From Patagioenas fasciata (taxonomy: Eukaryota > Chordata > Aves > Columbiformes > Columbidae), in the NCBI RefSeq assembly GCF_037038585.1, contig NC_092521.1:56953898-57017897 (forward strand): a DNA stretch of 64,000 bases. Direction: 5' to 3'. Below the pieces are notes generated by a model. It saw only the letters and a list, made by a program, of their open reading frames with translations, made no database searches and was not told the origin of the DNA. Each line of letters starts with the position of its first letter. Position 1 is the stretch's first letter. Below are positions 25,803-38,900 of this stretch, piece after piece. A program made the position numbers and the translations under genes.

Positions 25803-26320
25803 CATGACCAGCAGGTTAAGGGAAGTGATTCTGCTCCTCTACTCCACTCTGGTATGACCCCATCTGGAGTCCTGTGTCCAGCTCTGGGGACCCCAACATA
25901 GTAAGAGCATGGACCCGTTGGAGCAAGTCCAGAGGAGGGCTGGAGCACCTCTCCTATGAAGACAGGCTGAGAGAGTTGGGGTTGTTCAACCTGGAAAAGA
26001 GAAGGCTCCAGGGAGACCTTACTGTGGCCTTCCAGTACCTAGAGGTGATCTACAAAAAAGATGGAGAGTACAAGGTCATTGGACAAGGGATGATGGCTTT
26101 AAATTGAAAGAGGGTAGATTTAGATTAGATATATGGAAGAGGGTGGTGAGGCACTGGAACAGGTTACCCAGAGAAGCTGTGGATGCCCTGTCCCTGGGAG
26201 TGTCCAGGGCCAGGCTGGATGGGGCTTTGAGCGACCCGGTCTAGTGGAAGGTGTCCCTGCCCATGGCAGGGGGGTTGGAACAACAAATGATCTTTAAGGT
26301 TCCTTACATTCTGTGATAAC
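25803..26320 (+). mobile_element. CR1 LINE 3' fragment, sense, different subtype
   Basis: The plus strand carries ORF2 C-terminal sequence. The frame at 25874-26107 reads [20 protein letters not shown] and LQGDLTVAFQYLEVIYKKDGE. A region coding for RHWNRLP-like residues follows in another frame (26140-26180), then the 3' UTR ending TTCCTTACATTCTGTGATA near 26318. The LSYEDRLREL wording and the TGGGAGTGTCCAGGGCCAGG UTR differ from the other copies, so it is another CR1 subtype. The frame is broken at 26107. Confidence 0.93.
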
Positions 26321-29300
26321 TGTATCTAAATTCTTTAGAGTATTCTGTGCAGTTACCCCTGAGTGTCCTTCCCTCTGTCCTTTTCTGCTCTGTGTGTTGA
26401 ATAAATACCAGTGGGGTGGGAAAAATGCTTTGGGTAGACTGTTATGGTGTTTTTTCAACCTATGGCTCGTGTAAACCTGAAGATGATTGAAAAGAGGGAG
26501 CAGATTACACAGCTGCCTTCCAAGGAGCTGTGTGTTGTCTTGTCTTTATATAGGAGAACTGTTACACAGTAAAGAGTCTGAGTCTGGGACTCAATTGAAA
26601 TAATGTGGATATCCTTTAATGTTGGCCCACTGTTCATTTTTTTTGATACAAAATACTTATTCTGAAAGAAAAATTGAGTATAAGGAAAATAGATGTGATC
26701 CTAAATTACATGGATTTACAAAAATTAAATTGCATATTGGCAGGCTTTCCCAGTGGTGACTGTTGGACATATAGGAATATTGTGAATTAAAGGTTTTTTG
26801 GTGTGACTCATGTTGCATTGTGTTTATTGCTATTATGCATATATCACATGGTTAAAAAAAAAATTCTGTCTAGGTATCCATGTTTATTGAAACATCTACA
26901 TTGATCAGTTATGTTGCATATATCACACTCGGCTTTGGAGTGGCCATTGCAGTCATGTGTGGCACAGAAGCCAAGTGGGACAGCCAGACTGGTGTATAGG
27001 GTGGGCTGCTCTTGCATCCTTGAGTTTCCACCTGTCTCCATGTGTTTGGTTTCCCTTGCTCTGGTGGTAGCCTGACCCTGTCCTGAGGAGATAACTCTTG
27101 TTTCCTGGGTATAGACAAGGCCCGTCTGGTGAACTTGTTGGTATTGACTGTGACATTTTGCTTACAGTTGAAGCCCTTTGTAGAAGTGGAAACTTTTATC
27201 TTCACAACTAAACTACAGCTAATAATAGATAAATAAAGAAAACAGGTCCAAGTGTATAATAATTCTTACAAAATTCGAATTTATTCTTGAGTTTGAGAGC
27301 CGATCTGAAGACAACTGTGTTTGTGTTTTAGACCTGCATCATAAAGAGCTCAGACTTCTCTGTGGCACAATAGTTTTATAGTAGACTTTATCTGTATCTG
27401 TTTTAGGTGCTGTTTTTTCTGTGATAAAAATGCGTTTTCTGAGCTAGTTTTCTGCAAAGACAACTGTTCATTTGCACTGTAATGGCTCTTCCTTACATTT
27501 CAGTGAGTTAACATTTCAGAGATGTGTTCAGTTTGCCTGAGAATCTGCACGTCAATCCAATGTACTCTGTATGCTTCAGAAGAGCCATGACTTTCACTGG
27601 AGAGCCAAGTAATAGATTCATTGTGATTTTTATCCTCCACTACAAGATTCATCATTTCCTTTTCTTCTCCCACTTACTCAACCATTTAAAAGTTGAATTT
27701 CCAATATGATTTGTTGTGTGGTTGGGACGTAATAGAGTAGGAGCAATGACATGTAATGTGGCAGTGGGAAACATTGGAAAGAACTCTTTCTCCTTTTCCT
27801 GTTTAGTTTTACTATTTCACTTTGTTTTTTTTTTTCATTGGACCCATTCCAGTTCTTTATCAGATGAAAGGCACTCACCTAGTCTTCATTGGCTTGTGCT
27901 TAGCATATAGTGGCAAGTGCTTAGATACTATGGTAATATGAACAATATACAACCTTTTATGAAATTAGAATATTGGACTTTTATCTCTCTCTCTCTCTTT
28001 CTCTGTATTTTTTTTTCTTTTTTAGAACAGCCAGATAGCTCACCAGCATTTCTGCTGTGCTAGGACTTTTTCCCAGAGAAAGATTTGGACAGGCCTCAAA
28101 ACATGGAACTGAAGTTCCTATGCTCATTCTGAGGAGAAACAGCAGTCCTGGCTCAGCATTAAGTTGTTCATCTGCATATAAGCTGTTTTAGAGGGGAGGC
28201 AGCATGAAGAATTTGTGTCAGAAATCAAATGTAAATTGTCATGTTCAGTCATGGCACAAAAAATAGGAAGGGTCTGAGTTACCTCCATAACCTTTCTGGA
28301 GTGCAGAGAAAGAACTGTTAAACAGCAATGAAGACATCCTCTGTAGTGAGGGCCTCTGGAGGACTGCATTTTGGAGTGGGAGTTGGTGTAAATGAGTTTG
28401 GACAAGCTGACTTGTTGTGGTTCCATCTGTGGTTTTCAAAGACAGATTTAACAGTGGGATCTATTTTTTTTTTTTAAACTATTTGTGAAAGAATGAATAT
28501 TGTATTTAAAATCACATACACTGGTAACATTACTGCTCTTCTGGAACTGTGAAAGATCAGCTCTGAGAGAGGCTCTTTTATTAGAGGGTGGATATGATTG
28601 GTGTGTGATCTAACACTGTACCTGTGTTTGCCTCAGACTAGAAGCTCCCCTTGCTGTCCATCCCTCTTTTAATTCTGTTGCTTTCTGCAGGAGGCATCTT
28701 GAATAACTGATTTATACCTTGGATGCAATCTGATAGACCCTTTGTGGTGTGCTGAACCTGGAAGGGAAGACTCCTCTGTAAAACTGCTGTTGTTAAGAGA
28801 AGTAGCCCAAAAGCATATCGGTGTCAATTTTCTAATCTGTAGTAATATGAATAATCACTGCAGATTATTTTGCATAAAATTGCAGAGACAGGAGGTATTT
28901 TGGGGATGTGCTTCTCAGACTGTAATGTCCTCTCATTTAAATTCATTGTAGAAAGATAAAAATTGTCCTTATATTTTCTTGAAATGTGTATCTTAAATCT
29001 GTTGATGTTATGAAGAGAAAGCCAATGCTCAGGACTATTAAGCTGATGATAGGAGGTGGAGGTTTTGAGTTTTGATTATTTTATTTCTGGAGGATAACTT
29101 TAATGTTATGGACTCCCTCTCCTATCTCATTTTACACCTTGAGATATGAGTCTTCTATCAGTGCCTTGATACGTTTTACTTGGAAGTATCTTGTTTCAGA
29201 GAATAAACTGTGCTTAAATGATGATTTCTTGATAGGTTGAATTTTACCATCAGCACTTTGGCAGCACATATGCATGTGTTCTGTGATCTTGGTCTGCCCC

Positions 29301-31237
29301 AGATGTATGTGAATACAGAGCACTCATTTGTTTGGGGAAAATGCCTCTCCAGGGGTCCTAAGTCCTGTCTGCATGTAAAAAACTGCAGGAGGCAGCAGGA
29401 GGAATTTATAAGAAAAATAACAAGAAAAAAAAACTGTTTAGAAACAAGGAACCTCTATAAATGACCCAGTATGGGACCAGTATTATAAAAATGGTTGTTT
29501 AATTGTGTCAGCAACTAGAAGTAGCTGGATTTGGGAGTGAGTCAAGGAAAGGGTGATGTGGGTGAATGGGTGATATAAAGAATAACTTTGGAAAAATAAC
29601 TTTCCCTACCGTATTGCATGACAGTAATGGATAGCATTTTTTTATAATGGACTGAAAAACAGATGAAAAAGCATCCCCTTGATCATCATGGTGCTGGTCA
29701 TGGAGTACAGTGCGTCCGAGCTTCCCTGTAGTTACTGAGGCTGTATCTGGTAAGATACATAGCTTCTAACTCTTGCTCCCGCGCAGTTCGTTAACATTGT
29801 GTGGCAGGTTCTTGCAGGGAGATTGTCAATTGCCAGTGGGGCTTGAAGACCTGCAAAATCCAGAAATCCTTGAGTTTCTGTTGTTTAACAGAGGAAATGC
29901 CTTGACTAGTAGAATTATTTCACTTTAAGCCATCAGACTAAATATAGAAATACTTATTGTCTGAAAGTTAGGCCAAGGAATAAAAAAACCCCCATGTTGT
30001 TGTAAAATTACCCAGTAACCTGTGTGATCACTCCCAGTAAATAACAACAACATATGCTGTCATATAAAAGTGGAAATGGATCTGGAATGGCTGGTTAAAG
30101 CAGACTTCTGTCCATCTGTCACGCAAACTAATAAGTAACTTTTCTTTGTTCTTGTGTTTAATAAGGATGGCCCCATCAAAATGTCAATAAATATTGTTAG
30201 GAATACAGAGGACCCATGTGGTTTTGGATGACCAGAGCCAGTGATGTCTATCCATCTTCTGTAACAGAGAGAAAGGGAATACTGAAGTACAAACAGAAAG
30301 TTCCAAAAATGCCTTTTGGGTACTGATTTAAAGTGCAGATTGATGTTACAGTCGTGACTTTTTGATGTAGATGTAATGCAGAGAGGAGCTGAGTATCTCT
30401 GAGTTGCACTGCCTTGCTTGGGTTGGGAAGCGCCTGGCCACCCTGCAGCTCCTGTTTGCAGAAGCCACCACTGTGCAAAGGTGACTCTGTCAGATCTGTG
30501 CAGCTCAGCTTTTTGTCTGTAATCATACCCAGTCATGTGCTGGTCACTTTGAATCTATTTTTCCCAATGCTAATAAAGTATACTAATTTTTAAATATCGA
30601 TACTGTGTCTTCTGTATTGCAGCCTGTGGTATTTTAGTGCTCTAGTATCTAGTCTGTATTTCCATTAGAAGTTTTGTGTCCTGCGCATTCTGTTTTTTAT
30701 TCCGCTGCATTCCAGTACTCGAGTAGTCTTTTCTTTGAAAGTATCTGTAGCACGAGGATCCTTGTGCACAGGCTGCTTTCTATGATGAGCTGTGTGAGGT
30801 AACACCTGTGCCATACAGAGCCCCGAAAGAATATGGGGTGCGTCTGCCCCCCTGCCTGTCTCAGCTTGCTTCTCTTCCCCCTGCTGTGCTTAAGGTCTGT
30901 CCTCCTGGTGCCAGTTTGCAGTCTGCGTGAGCAAATCAGCAAAACCAAGTTCAGTCTCCAAAATACTCCGCAGTGACCTGTTCGTGACTGGGTAAGAATT
31001 AGTCAGGTTCATTCTGCTGTTGGTGAAAGCAAAGTGAGGTGGTAACAGCTCCATACAGGGAGCTGCCGTGTGTGGTAAAGGACTATAGAGGAGCAAGTGA
31101 AAGGAAAATAAACAGAGACATGCAGGGAGGAGGCTGACTGAGAGAAAGCTGAAGCTCTGAGGTAGATGTGGGAGAAACCGATGGATAAACTAAAAGCAGA
31201 ACACAGGAGCGGTGAATTAGGTCCAAAAATGTGTAAA
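26321..31237. other. Gene-free stretch, 26.3-31.2 kb
   Basis: No recognisable gene. The longest open frame (30060-30536, minus, 158 codons) has no motif I know. A CT-rich tract at 27983-28025 ends in TTTTTTAG but no convincing exon follows. A patch at about 29254-29270 resembles the start of U6 snRNA only briefly and is rejected below. Confidence 0.5.
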
Positions 31238-31239
31238 TA

Positions 31240-31507
31240 CAGGGTGTTTCAAAAATAGGGACCAAATTTCAAAGCAGTACATTTCATTATGGCAACATGT
31301 TACAATTACACAAGAATTTACAAACGGTTTAATGAGGCATCTAGCAGTAATTATTTGAAATGCTGTGCTCTGCCCTTTCAAGTGGTAAGAATTTCATTCA
31401 TGGGCAGGTCCTGGTTGGAGAGATATAGTGATTTCAAATTTGGTCCATCTTTTTGAAACACCCTATATACAGCTTTGAAATTGGGTCCATCTTTTTCCAT
31501 CACCCTG
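31240..31507. mobile_element. TA-flanked MITE (Tc1/mariner-like) with a doubled right terminal repeat
   Basis: A 36-bp left end starting CAGGGTGTTTCAAAAATAGG (31240-31275) has two inverted partners. One is at 31430-31465 (31 of 36 positions match) and the other at 31472-31507 (30 of 36 match). TA dinucleotides flank the left end (31238-31239) and follow both right ends (31466-31467, 31508-31509), as expected for Tc1/mariner-type TA duplication. The 155-bp core has no transposase frame, so it would have been mobilised in trans. The exact family is not identified. Confidence 0.8.
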
Positions 31508-31509
31508 TA

Positions 31510-32747
31510 CCGTTAAAAAATATCTAGAAGTGGTGGTGAGGAGTTCTGCTGTGTTTGAGTTGTTTTTAATTCTTCTTGTTTATGAAGTCAAGAAACGTGG
31601 GTATAGCTGAATTTCATCTGTAGTTTACTCATTCACACCCAGCCCAGCCCTGCAAACTGACCTCATGTCTGATGTCTTGTGCATTTTGGGGCAGACTCAC
31701 AAGTATATCAAGGTACGCTGCTCCAGACGTTTAGCTGCTTGGTTCTGGCGTGGATGCCTTAGTTTGCTCATGCATTTTATTCCCTCTGTGAGGAAAAGGG
31801 AGAATTAAACATGGAAACGGGATTCACAGCAGTCAGTACTACGGAAGGCTGGAAAGCCCTTTTCTGAGGCTTGTCTTTACATTGTTCATTAAAGATACTT
31901 CTCTGAAAAGTAGGATTGGACTTTAGGACTTGAATTTTGCAGAACTTTAATTGCTTTTGATTGAATGGCTCTGGTCGTTAGTGCAAATGAACTGGGTTAA
32001 TGTTCTTTGAGGCTAAAAATGAATGGCCGTGGTGGGAGAACAGTTGTCTTTCCCCTGTGTCACACTGCAGACAGACTGCTGCTTCCCTTGTCAGCCTCTG
32101 AGGTAACTTAATTAATTGTAGTGGAATTACTCCTGATCTATAACCAAGTGAGAAGGAAATTGAACCGGACAATGTGAGAAGCTCCCTGTGTTGTTACTTA
32201 TCATTTTGAAGAGAAATGGTAGGGTTCACATTTCATTACTTCCAGTCTGTCACCTTGAACATGAAATCCTCCTAACAAAGAACTGTCTCAGAAAAAAAGG
32301 TCTGGTGGGTAGATTCAAGTTTACTTTTTCTTTAGCTAGTTACTTATGAACTGTTTTACTATTGGGAGAATACAAAAAACTGAGTCGCAAGGTTTATTTT
32401 TTTGCTCTTTTTTCTTTCTAAGACATGCTGTGCTAACAGTCCCCAGCCCCCACCAAATAAACCTGCAGCTAATTACTGTGAGATCCTCACATACGGGGAG
32501 GTCACACCAAAGCCCTACCTGCTGAAGTACCTTGTCTGCCTTCTGAATTTTGGATTTGCTTTATTATACGGGGAGACCGTGTTTCACATTTGAACTGGAG
32601 GTGTTCTAGGTAAGATGCTTCTTCTCATCAGATTTTGGGCAGATCTTTTTGCTATTTTAACATCAAGAGTTACACCACAGGAAGTACCGGTGTGAGGATT
32701 TCCATGCCAGTTTAGCAGGGTGGTGGTTATATTAACTATGGGAAATA
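31510..32747. other. Spacer between the two MITEs
   Basis: No gene recognised. A 63-codon plus frame at 32402-32593 follows an acceptor-like CTTTTTTCTTTCTAAG and has a Pro-rich start, but no family motif. Two TACGGGGAG words at 32493 and 32569 are likely chance. Confidence 0.45.
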
Positions 32748-32957
32748 CCCTGTTTCTCTGAAAATAAGGCAGGGTCGGTATTAATTTTTGCTCCAAAAGC
32801 TGCTTACTTTTTTACATGTATAGCTCCATGGACACTATTTAAAGTGACTTTTTGAATGAACTATAACTAGGGCTTACATTTGGAGTAGGGCTTGTATTTT
32901 GGGCATCCTCAGAAACCCTGAAAAATCATGCTATGGCTTATTTTCAGGGAAACAGGG
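32748..32957. mobile_element. TA-flanked palindromic MITE (210 bp)
   Basis: Terminal inverted repeats CCCTGTTTCTCTGAAAATAA (from 32748) and the complement at 32935-32957 match at 21 of 23 positions. TA flanks both ends (32746-32747 and 32958-32959). The core holds a near-repeat of GGGCTTACATTTGGAG / GGGCTTGTATTTTGGG. It has no coding capacity. Elements with a CCCTGTTTCCCCGAAAATAAG-type end occur in other sauropsid genomes; I recall this without being able to name the family. Confidence 0.8.
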
Positions 32958-35900
32958 TAGCAACTGTTTCTGGTGTTCCCAGTTGGGTACACGGTCTTTA
33001 CAGGACCGGTGTGGCTCTGAAAGCGGAACCCTGTCATTCAGATTTGAAGTTAAATATAAAGAAGCCTGGAAAGAAATTACAGAATATCTTCCATTCCTCA
33101 GGGCTTGCATGGAACTGCTTGTCATCAAGGGTACGCCAAGGTAGTATTTCTCTGACTGCTCGTTTTTCTCGGGCACTCCCAGTGTTCATTTTACCATTCT
33201 TCTTTGATGTCTGAATTATTTTTCAAAGTTATTCCTTAAATCTTGGTTTAGGAGTCTTCTTTTTTTTGATAGCCAATTGTTTTTTACTATATCAAGGCAA
33301 GTTGTTTAGTATTCCTTCACCCCTACTTGAGAACTGTAATGAAAATAATTTGTCATCTCTGTGAGGAAATAAGGTGTATTTGGTCAAAGATTAAATAAAA
33401 AGGTAACTTTGAGGGTATAGTGTGATTTTGAACTTGAAGGAAAAATAAATATAAATTGTCTGTTGTGCATATCCCAAAGCACTTACTTTGCTCTGTGTGC
33501 ATTTAGCCTCTTTTTTGTTCTTAATTTCTGGAATAATCAAGTTGCAGACCAATTTTTCTCCTGAAGATATTAGCAGCACCAATTATTAAATATCTGATGG
33601 ATTTAATTTTTAAGTTAGTTTCTCTTGAAATTCTTATGTTACTTTACTATGCCGTGGTTTTTCAAATTCATCCATTTTCTCTAGCTGTTCCTCTTATTTA
33701 AAATAACAGCACTTTCATTATCAAGTACTGTGTGCAATATTGACACACGTGGCTTCATCTTTGCATTTTTTCACTTGTCGTAACTATTTCGTATGTTTTC
33801 TGAGTTAAAATACATGATTTAATGAAAATGAGTTTGTGAGTCCGTAATTGCATGGGTAAGAAATTTTATTATTTTATCATTTAAAATATTTTGTAGTGTG
33901 TTTTTTGATTTAACCTGGACTGAATGCTGTTGAACTGCTTGCCACACTGAAGTAATTTCTTTTTTTGCGCAAACTGATGATAATTATACCTGATCTAGAC
34001 CTAGAGAGAGTAAATAATTGCCTGCATGTCATGTCTCCCATCACTCAGTTTCTGGAACAACAAAAATATTTTGTTGCAAATTCCTTGGAATAGAGGGTGC
34101 ATCTGGAGTGGGAGAAGCAGCAGAGGGGACAGACTGAGTGCGGAGGATCAATTTGAAGCGCAGTTCAGGTGCTCCAGTTTCTGGTAAATGTGGGATCATT
34201 TATAACATCAGTGAGGTGAAGATATGGATCTGCTTAAAATATAACAGGAATCTTATTGAAAGTACCATTATTCGGAAAAGGGTGTATATCCTTATCTAAA
34301 AGCTGTTCCTTCCTTTTGACTTGGATAAAAACATTCCCATCAGAATGATGGAAAAATGGTATGTTTAACAGTTGGCTAAGTGCAAATTTTAAAATATATT
34401 TTCTAGTAATAAAATATATTTTTGGTAGTGTTTATATGCTGTCACAGAACTCTGTTGCCATATATTTCCTGTAGATGTTATCAAATGTTTGAGATTGATA
34501 TGGTTGGGAAGAAAGGTGGTGGGGGTGCAACAGAGAAAGATAAACTTGTGAGGAAATGTCTGTGATGGGTGGTTAAAGCTTTGTTTGAACTCCGTAGAAT
34601 TTGGAAAGTGTATGCATCATGTCTAGTGATGTGAGAGAACAAACAAATTTCCATCTATCCTCAAGGCAGATCCTCAGCTGATTTAAACTATCACAAAGCA
34701 AATGATGTTAATAGAGATTTGGTTGTGTTTCTCGAAGCAGTGGAGAACGTGTCCTGTCTGTCATTTCCCAGAGATGCCACTGTCGTGTCTGTTGGATTTG
34801 AGCCTTATTAAGGAATTCGAGGTGTTTAAAAACTGGTGAGCCTATCCTCTGACTGAAGTAGTGATTCTCTCTTTTAATTTTACCCTTTCTACAGAGAAGT
34901 AACTTTTTTTCCTGTTATTTTTCCACTGATTCCCTCAGTATCCTTTGAGGTCACACTTTGGCTGACCTAGGCCAGGACTGCCCCTCAAGTTTCATGAAAA
35001 GAGAGAATAACTACTGCTCAGTCTTTTTTGGAGAAGTGCAATTAAGGATAAAGCTTTAATTTGGCAACTTTAGAACAAATGATGCGTTTTACATGTTACA
35101 AAAACATTAGATGCTACATGTAAATGAGGCACTGTTTTTAAAGGTATGTATGTTGTCATTTAGGCTTTTGTTTATTTTTCAAATTTTATATCCAAGGTAA
35201 TTTGAGACAGCTTCTACATGGTTAAAATAGACTGTAAATAAGGCACCCCAGATTAGCACTAGCTAAGGATTCAGTTGTGGAAGTTCATCTAGGTGGCCTT
35301 ATTTTTGTCAAAGTTTTTGGACTGTAAATGACCAGTTTTGCGTTTTACCTGACGTCACTGGTTGCTGTCTTATTCCTAAAAAATCATAAAGTTCTCATTT
35401 TGATGCTTTCTTTTAAATAGTGCTAAATGCAAGAGGTAAAAGAAACAGAAGTATCGTATTAAAAGTAATTCTCAGTAAACAATTGAGTCTGAACAAAATC
35501 ATCCTTAATGATAAGTGTCCTTTGAAGATGACCCATGATTACAACCCACAGTTTTGCTGTCATTTAAGCTAGGGGGGACACGTGTTACTGTCTTGCTCAA
35601 TTGATGAGATTGGATGGATGATTGAATGATGAGACTGCAAGCCAGGTCTTTAGCTTGTCAGCTCATGGCTAATTCACAATGACAGTGTGCATACAAGGCA
35701 AGTGTCTGTATTCTGTCATATTTAAGCTTCTAGTTACAGCCTTCTCCCTGTGTTGATGCTGTAGAAGCTCGAGAATAGACTGGAGAAGATGATGATGGTC
35801 ATGGGCAGAAAGGAGTAGGCAGTTTTTGTATATGTCACTTGCTGTGTTTTATTCCTTGTTTCCTTAATGTTTCCACACAGAAATTAAATATTAAGGAAGT

Positions 35901-38900
35901 GTTATCCATTAACAAAAACGTTCAACTGCCTGGGAAAACAGTGCATGTTTTTATAAAATACATTTTCAGTTTACTGCCTGCCTTTGCAGTTTCCAAAGCT
36001 TCTTGAATCTGCTGTCTTCCCTTTTCCTGGGGATTTTAACATTTCTTTTGTTCTTCCCTGTTCTCCCTCGCTTGGCTCTCCCTTGCACAGATGTTTTCAT
36101 TGCTGGGAGTCGTGTTGGGACCAGTAACAGTTAAAGTAACATAATCACTCCTAACTACAGAGTGGAGTTGACTAAATTGCCAGTAGTTCCGTATGCTGAA
36201 GCTGCTGAAGTCTTTCTATTAATTTATGTTTTAAAATGTTTCCCTATGTTGTTGCAATGATTTTACCCCTGCTGCTTAGCAGAAGCCTAGTGACAGGAAA
36301 AGGGAAAGCAACTGTCTGTACATGTTTGTTACATGAACATCAGAAAAATGCAGGTTGTTAAATGAACATCAGAAAAGGCAAACAAGGGAAAATAGTTTGA
36401 AAGTATTACTAGTGGGTTAGAAGAATTCAGATAGAACTGTGATCTTCTAGAAGTTGGTATCATTTTAAGATTGGTTTCGATTTTTATAAGATGCTGAAAA
36501 ATTCAGACGTAGTTACTAGTGAATCACTTTTTTCTTCTATGTTTAGGTGGTTTTGCAGGTAAAGATCTTTAAGATGAAGGCACTTAAGATACTCCACATA
36601 CATAAAATTACTTTTTGCCACCACGTGTTTCCTTTACTGTTTTCCTGGTCACACCGTCATTGTCGCAGCTGACTCTGTTGTATGGGTTCACTCACTGTCC
36701 CTCAGCCAAATGGAGTCACTCTTCTCCAGGCAGTCAGTGACAGTAGTTGGTAGGTTTTTTCCTGTGTCAGGGTCTGCTGAGAGGTCTGATGCCATCAAAC
36801 AAGTCAGAAATCTAGATGAATACTTGAAAAAAGTGTAAATTGTGTGACATTAACTAGTTTTGAGTCCTAGCAAGTCGAAGAGATGCCACTTCGGCAAATC
36901 CTCTTTCATATCTTGGGAGCGATCTATCCAAGAGCGCATGTGATACAGAGTGCCCTGATCATCCAGCTGAGGACTCCGACCTCTTGCAGTTTTAGTGCTG
37001 CTTTTATTCCTTAGACTGGTTCCACAGTCTTAGTTTGCAATACCTATTATGTAAATCGTGTATATTATTGGTTCTTAGATTATTTATGTTTTTTCTAGCT
37101 GGATGAGTAAGCATTATGCAGAAGATTTGTGAGGTCGTGTAAGCTGCAGAACTTAAAATGTGGTGAAGTATTGAGACATGGTTGACTAGGTTGTTACATC
37201 ATGCTGAGTTCTGTGCACATGAAGCTGCCTTAATCCAGCTAGAAATGGGAAGATTAGACACAGAACTGATAAATTTCATTTCTTTTACTTCTTTATCAGA
37301 CTGTGCTTTTTCTTTATGTCAAAGAAGGGGCTAGCTCTGGACTGAAATGGAAATACATGTTCCTTTTTTCATTGAAGGATGGAAGTAGCAACTCGTGACA
37401 CATTACGTAGTCTCCACGAAGTCATAGGTATATCAAGTATAATACAGCGTTATGGGAGTGGTTTTTGATGTACTGAGATACAGTTGTGCTAAAGAATTGC
37501 ATAACAGGTGCACACAGGAAAAAATCAGGGTAATTTCAGACAGTTTGACAAGTATATATTTTCCACAATTTTCTTTAAAAATACTTGGTAGCATTTCTTA
37601 GTTCCTTTATTTTGTCTTTTTATTTAACAATATTTAGTTAGAACTGTACAGTACACGTGAAATGATTTGTTGTCAGGGTTTCTATCACAGAGTGCATTGT
37701 ATAGCTCTTCAGGTGGTCTGATTTCTTTAAGGTAAAGTTATTGCCTTTAGGAGGTGTTCAAAGCACAGATTCGTAAACACCTAGAGAGAGAAGTCTTACA
37801 AGAGAAACTTCTTAAGTCACAGGAGAGTATAATTCTCATTAGGGCAGTGCTCAGTCCGTAGGGTTGAGGCCTTTGTTTCTGAGATCATATAGGACTTTTT
37901 GAAAAATTCAGGCTGTGTCATTATTGGCTAACTTAAAACCTAAATTTGGAACAGTATCATAAACTGCATGGAGAAGAGGTTCAGTGTATGTCTGAATCAG
38001 GACACCTTAACTTACATTCTTCATGCTTACTTTAACAAGAATGAAATAATTGGCTGTTTGAAAACTAGTTGTGACTTGATATCTTTGTTTTCTGTGCCTG
38101 TGTCAGTCGTAAGACAACACTGGAGAGTTACTTGATGCTTTATCACTACTCTCAGTGAGCACAGTATAGACAGTATAGTTGAGAGACTTAGGACGGTTGA
38201 GAATTTTATGTAATCCGTGTGGTATATTAGTGTATTTGCGAAGCGGGAGTATTTTCCACAATCTGAGAATTTCCACCCATGTGCATTCTGTTTGTATACC
38301 ACTGGACCAAAAAAGGAATCTCAAAAGCTTGGTATCTTTAACATACTATCCAGAAAAGGCTATTAAATTCTATTGTTTTCATGATTATACACCAAACTGC
38401 ACATTTGCAGGCATTTCTCAGATGCTTGAAACAATTTGCTGCAGAAATTTACATTACTTTAATAAAACCTGTGCTTCTTACCTAGTATGGCATCAGTTAG
38501 CACTGCAAAAAAACCCCACACCTTTCTTCCTCTGAGTTTGTCTACCTTATTTGGTTTCTAGAAACTAATATCCGGTACTTTGTTACCTTGTTAGACCTAA
38601 CAGGCAGTACTTCATGGTAATAGACATTTAAAGTCCCTTTTACTTGACAAATTAGTACAGTTTTTCCCCTTCTCAGTTAACTAAAGATTTCTTTTGCCCA
38701 TCAAGTTCAGATCTAGTGCTGTAGCTGTGTTAAGGCTGACCAGCAGCAGATAGTTGGAGGATTTGCTCCCTGTTTTCTTTGTACTGGCTATGTAGGATAT
38801 TTCTAAGACCATGGGACATGTTCAGTCCGAACAAGTTACCTGTAACCTGCAGGTCTCTAATGAAGGCTACTCTTGTCCATCTGTCCATCCTGCCCTTATT

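Noticed and set aside
28010-28110. CT-rich tract ending TTTTTTAG followed by about 27 open codons (NSQIAHQHFCC and on)
   Set aside because: There is no convincing donor after it and the frame ends quickly. The tract is simple-sequence in character.
29250-29275. GGCAGCACATAT word resembling the 5' end of U6 snRNA
   Set aside because: The match lasts only about 15 bases; the following conserved U6 sequence is absent.
30060-30536. 158-codon minus-strand frame
   Set aside because: No recognisable motif. Other frames on the same strand overlap it, and there are no splice or promoter features around it.
32402-32593. 63-codon Pro-rich frame after an AG preceded by T-rich sequence
   Set aside because: No donor at its end, no family motif, and normal chance length for this composition.
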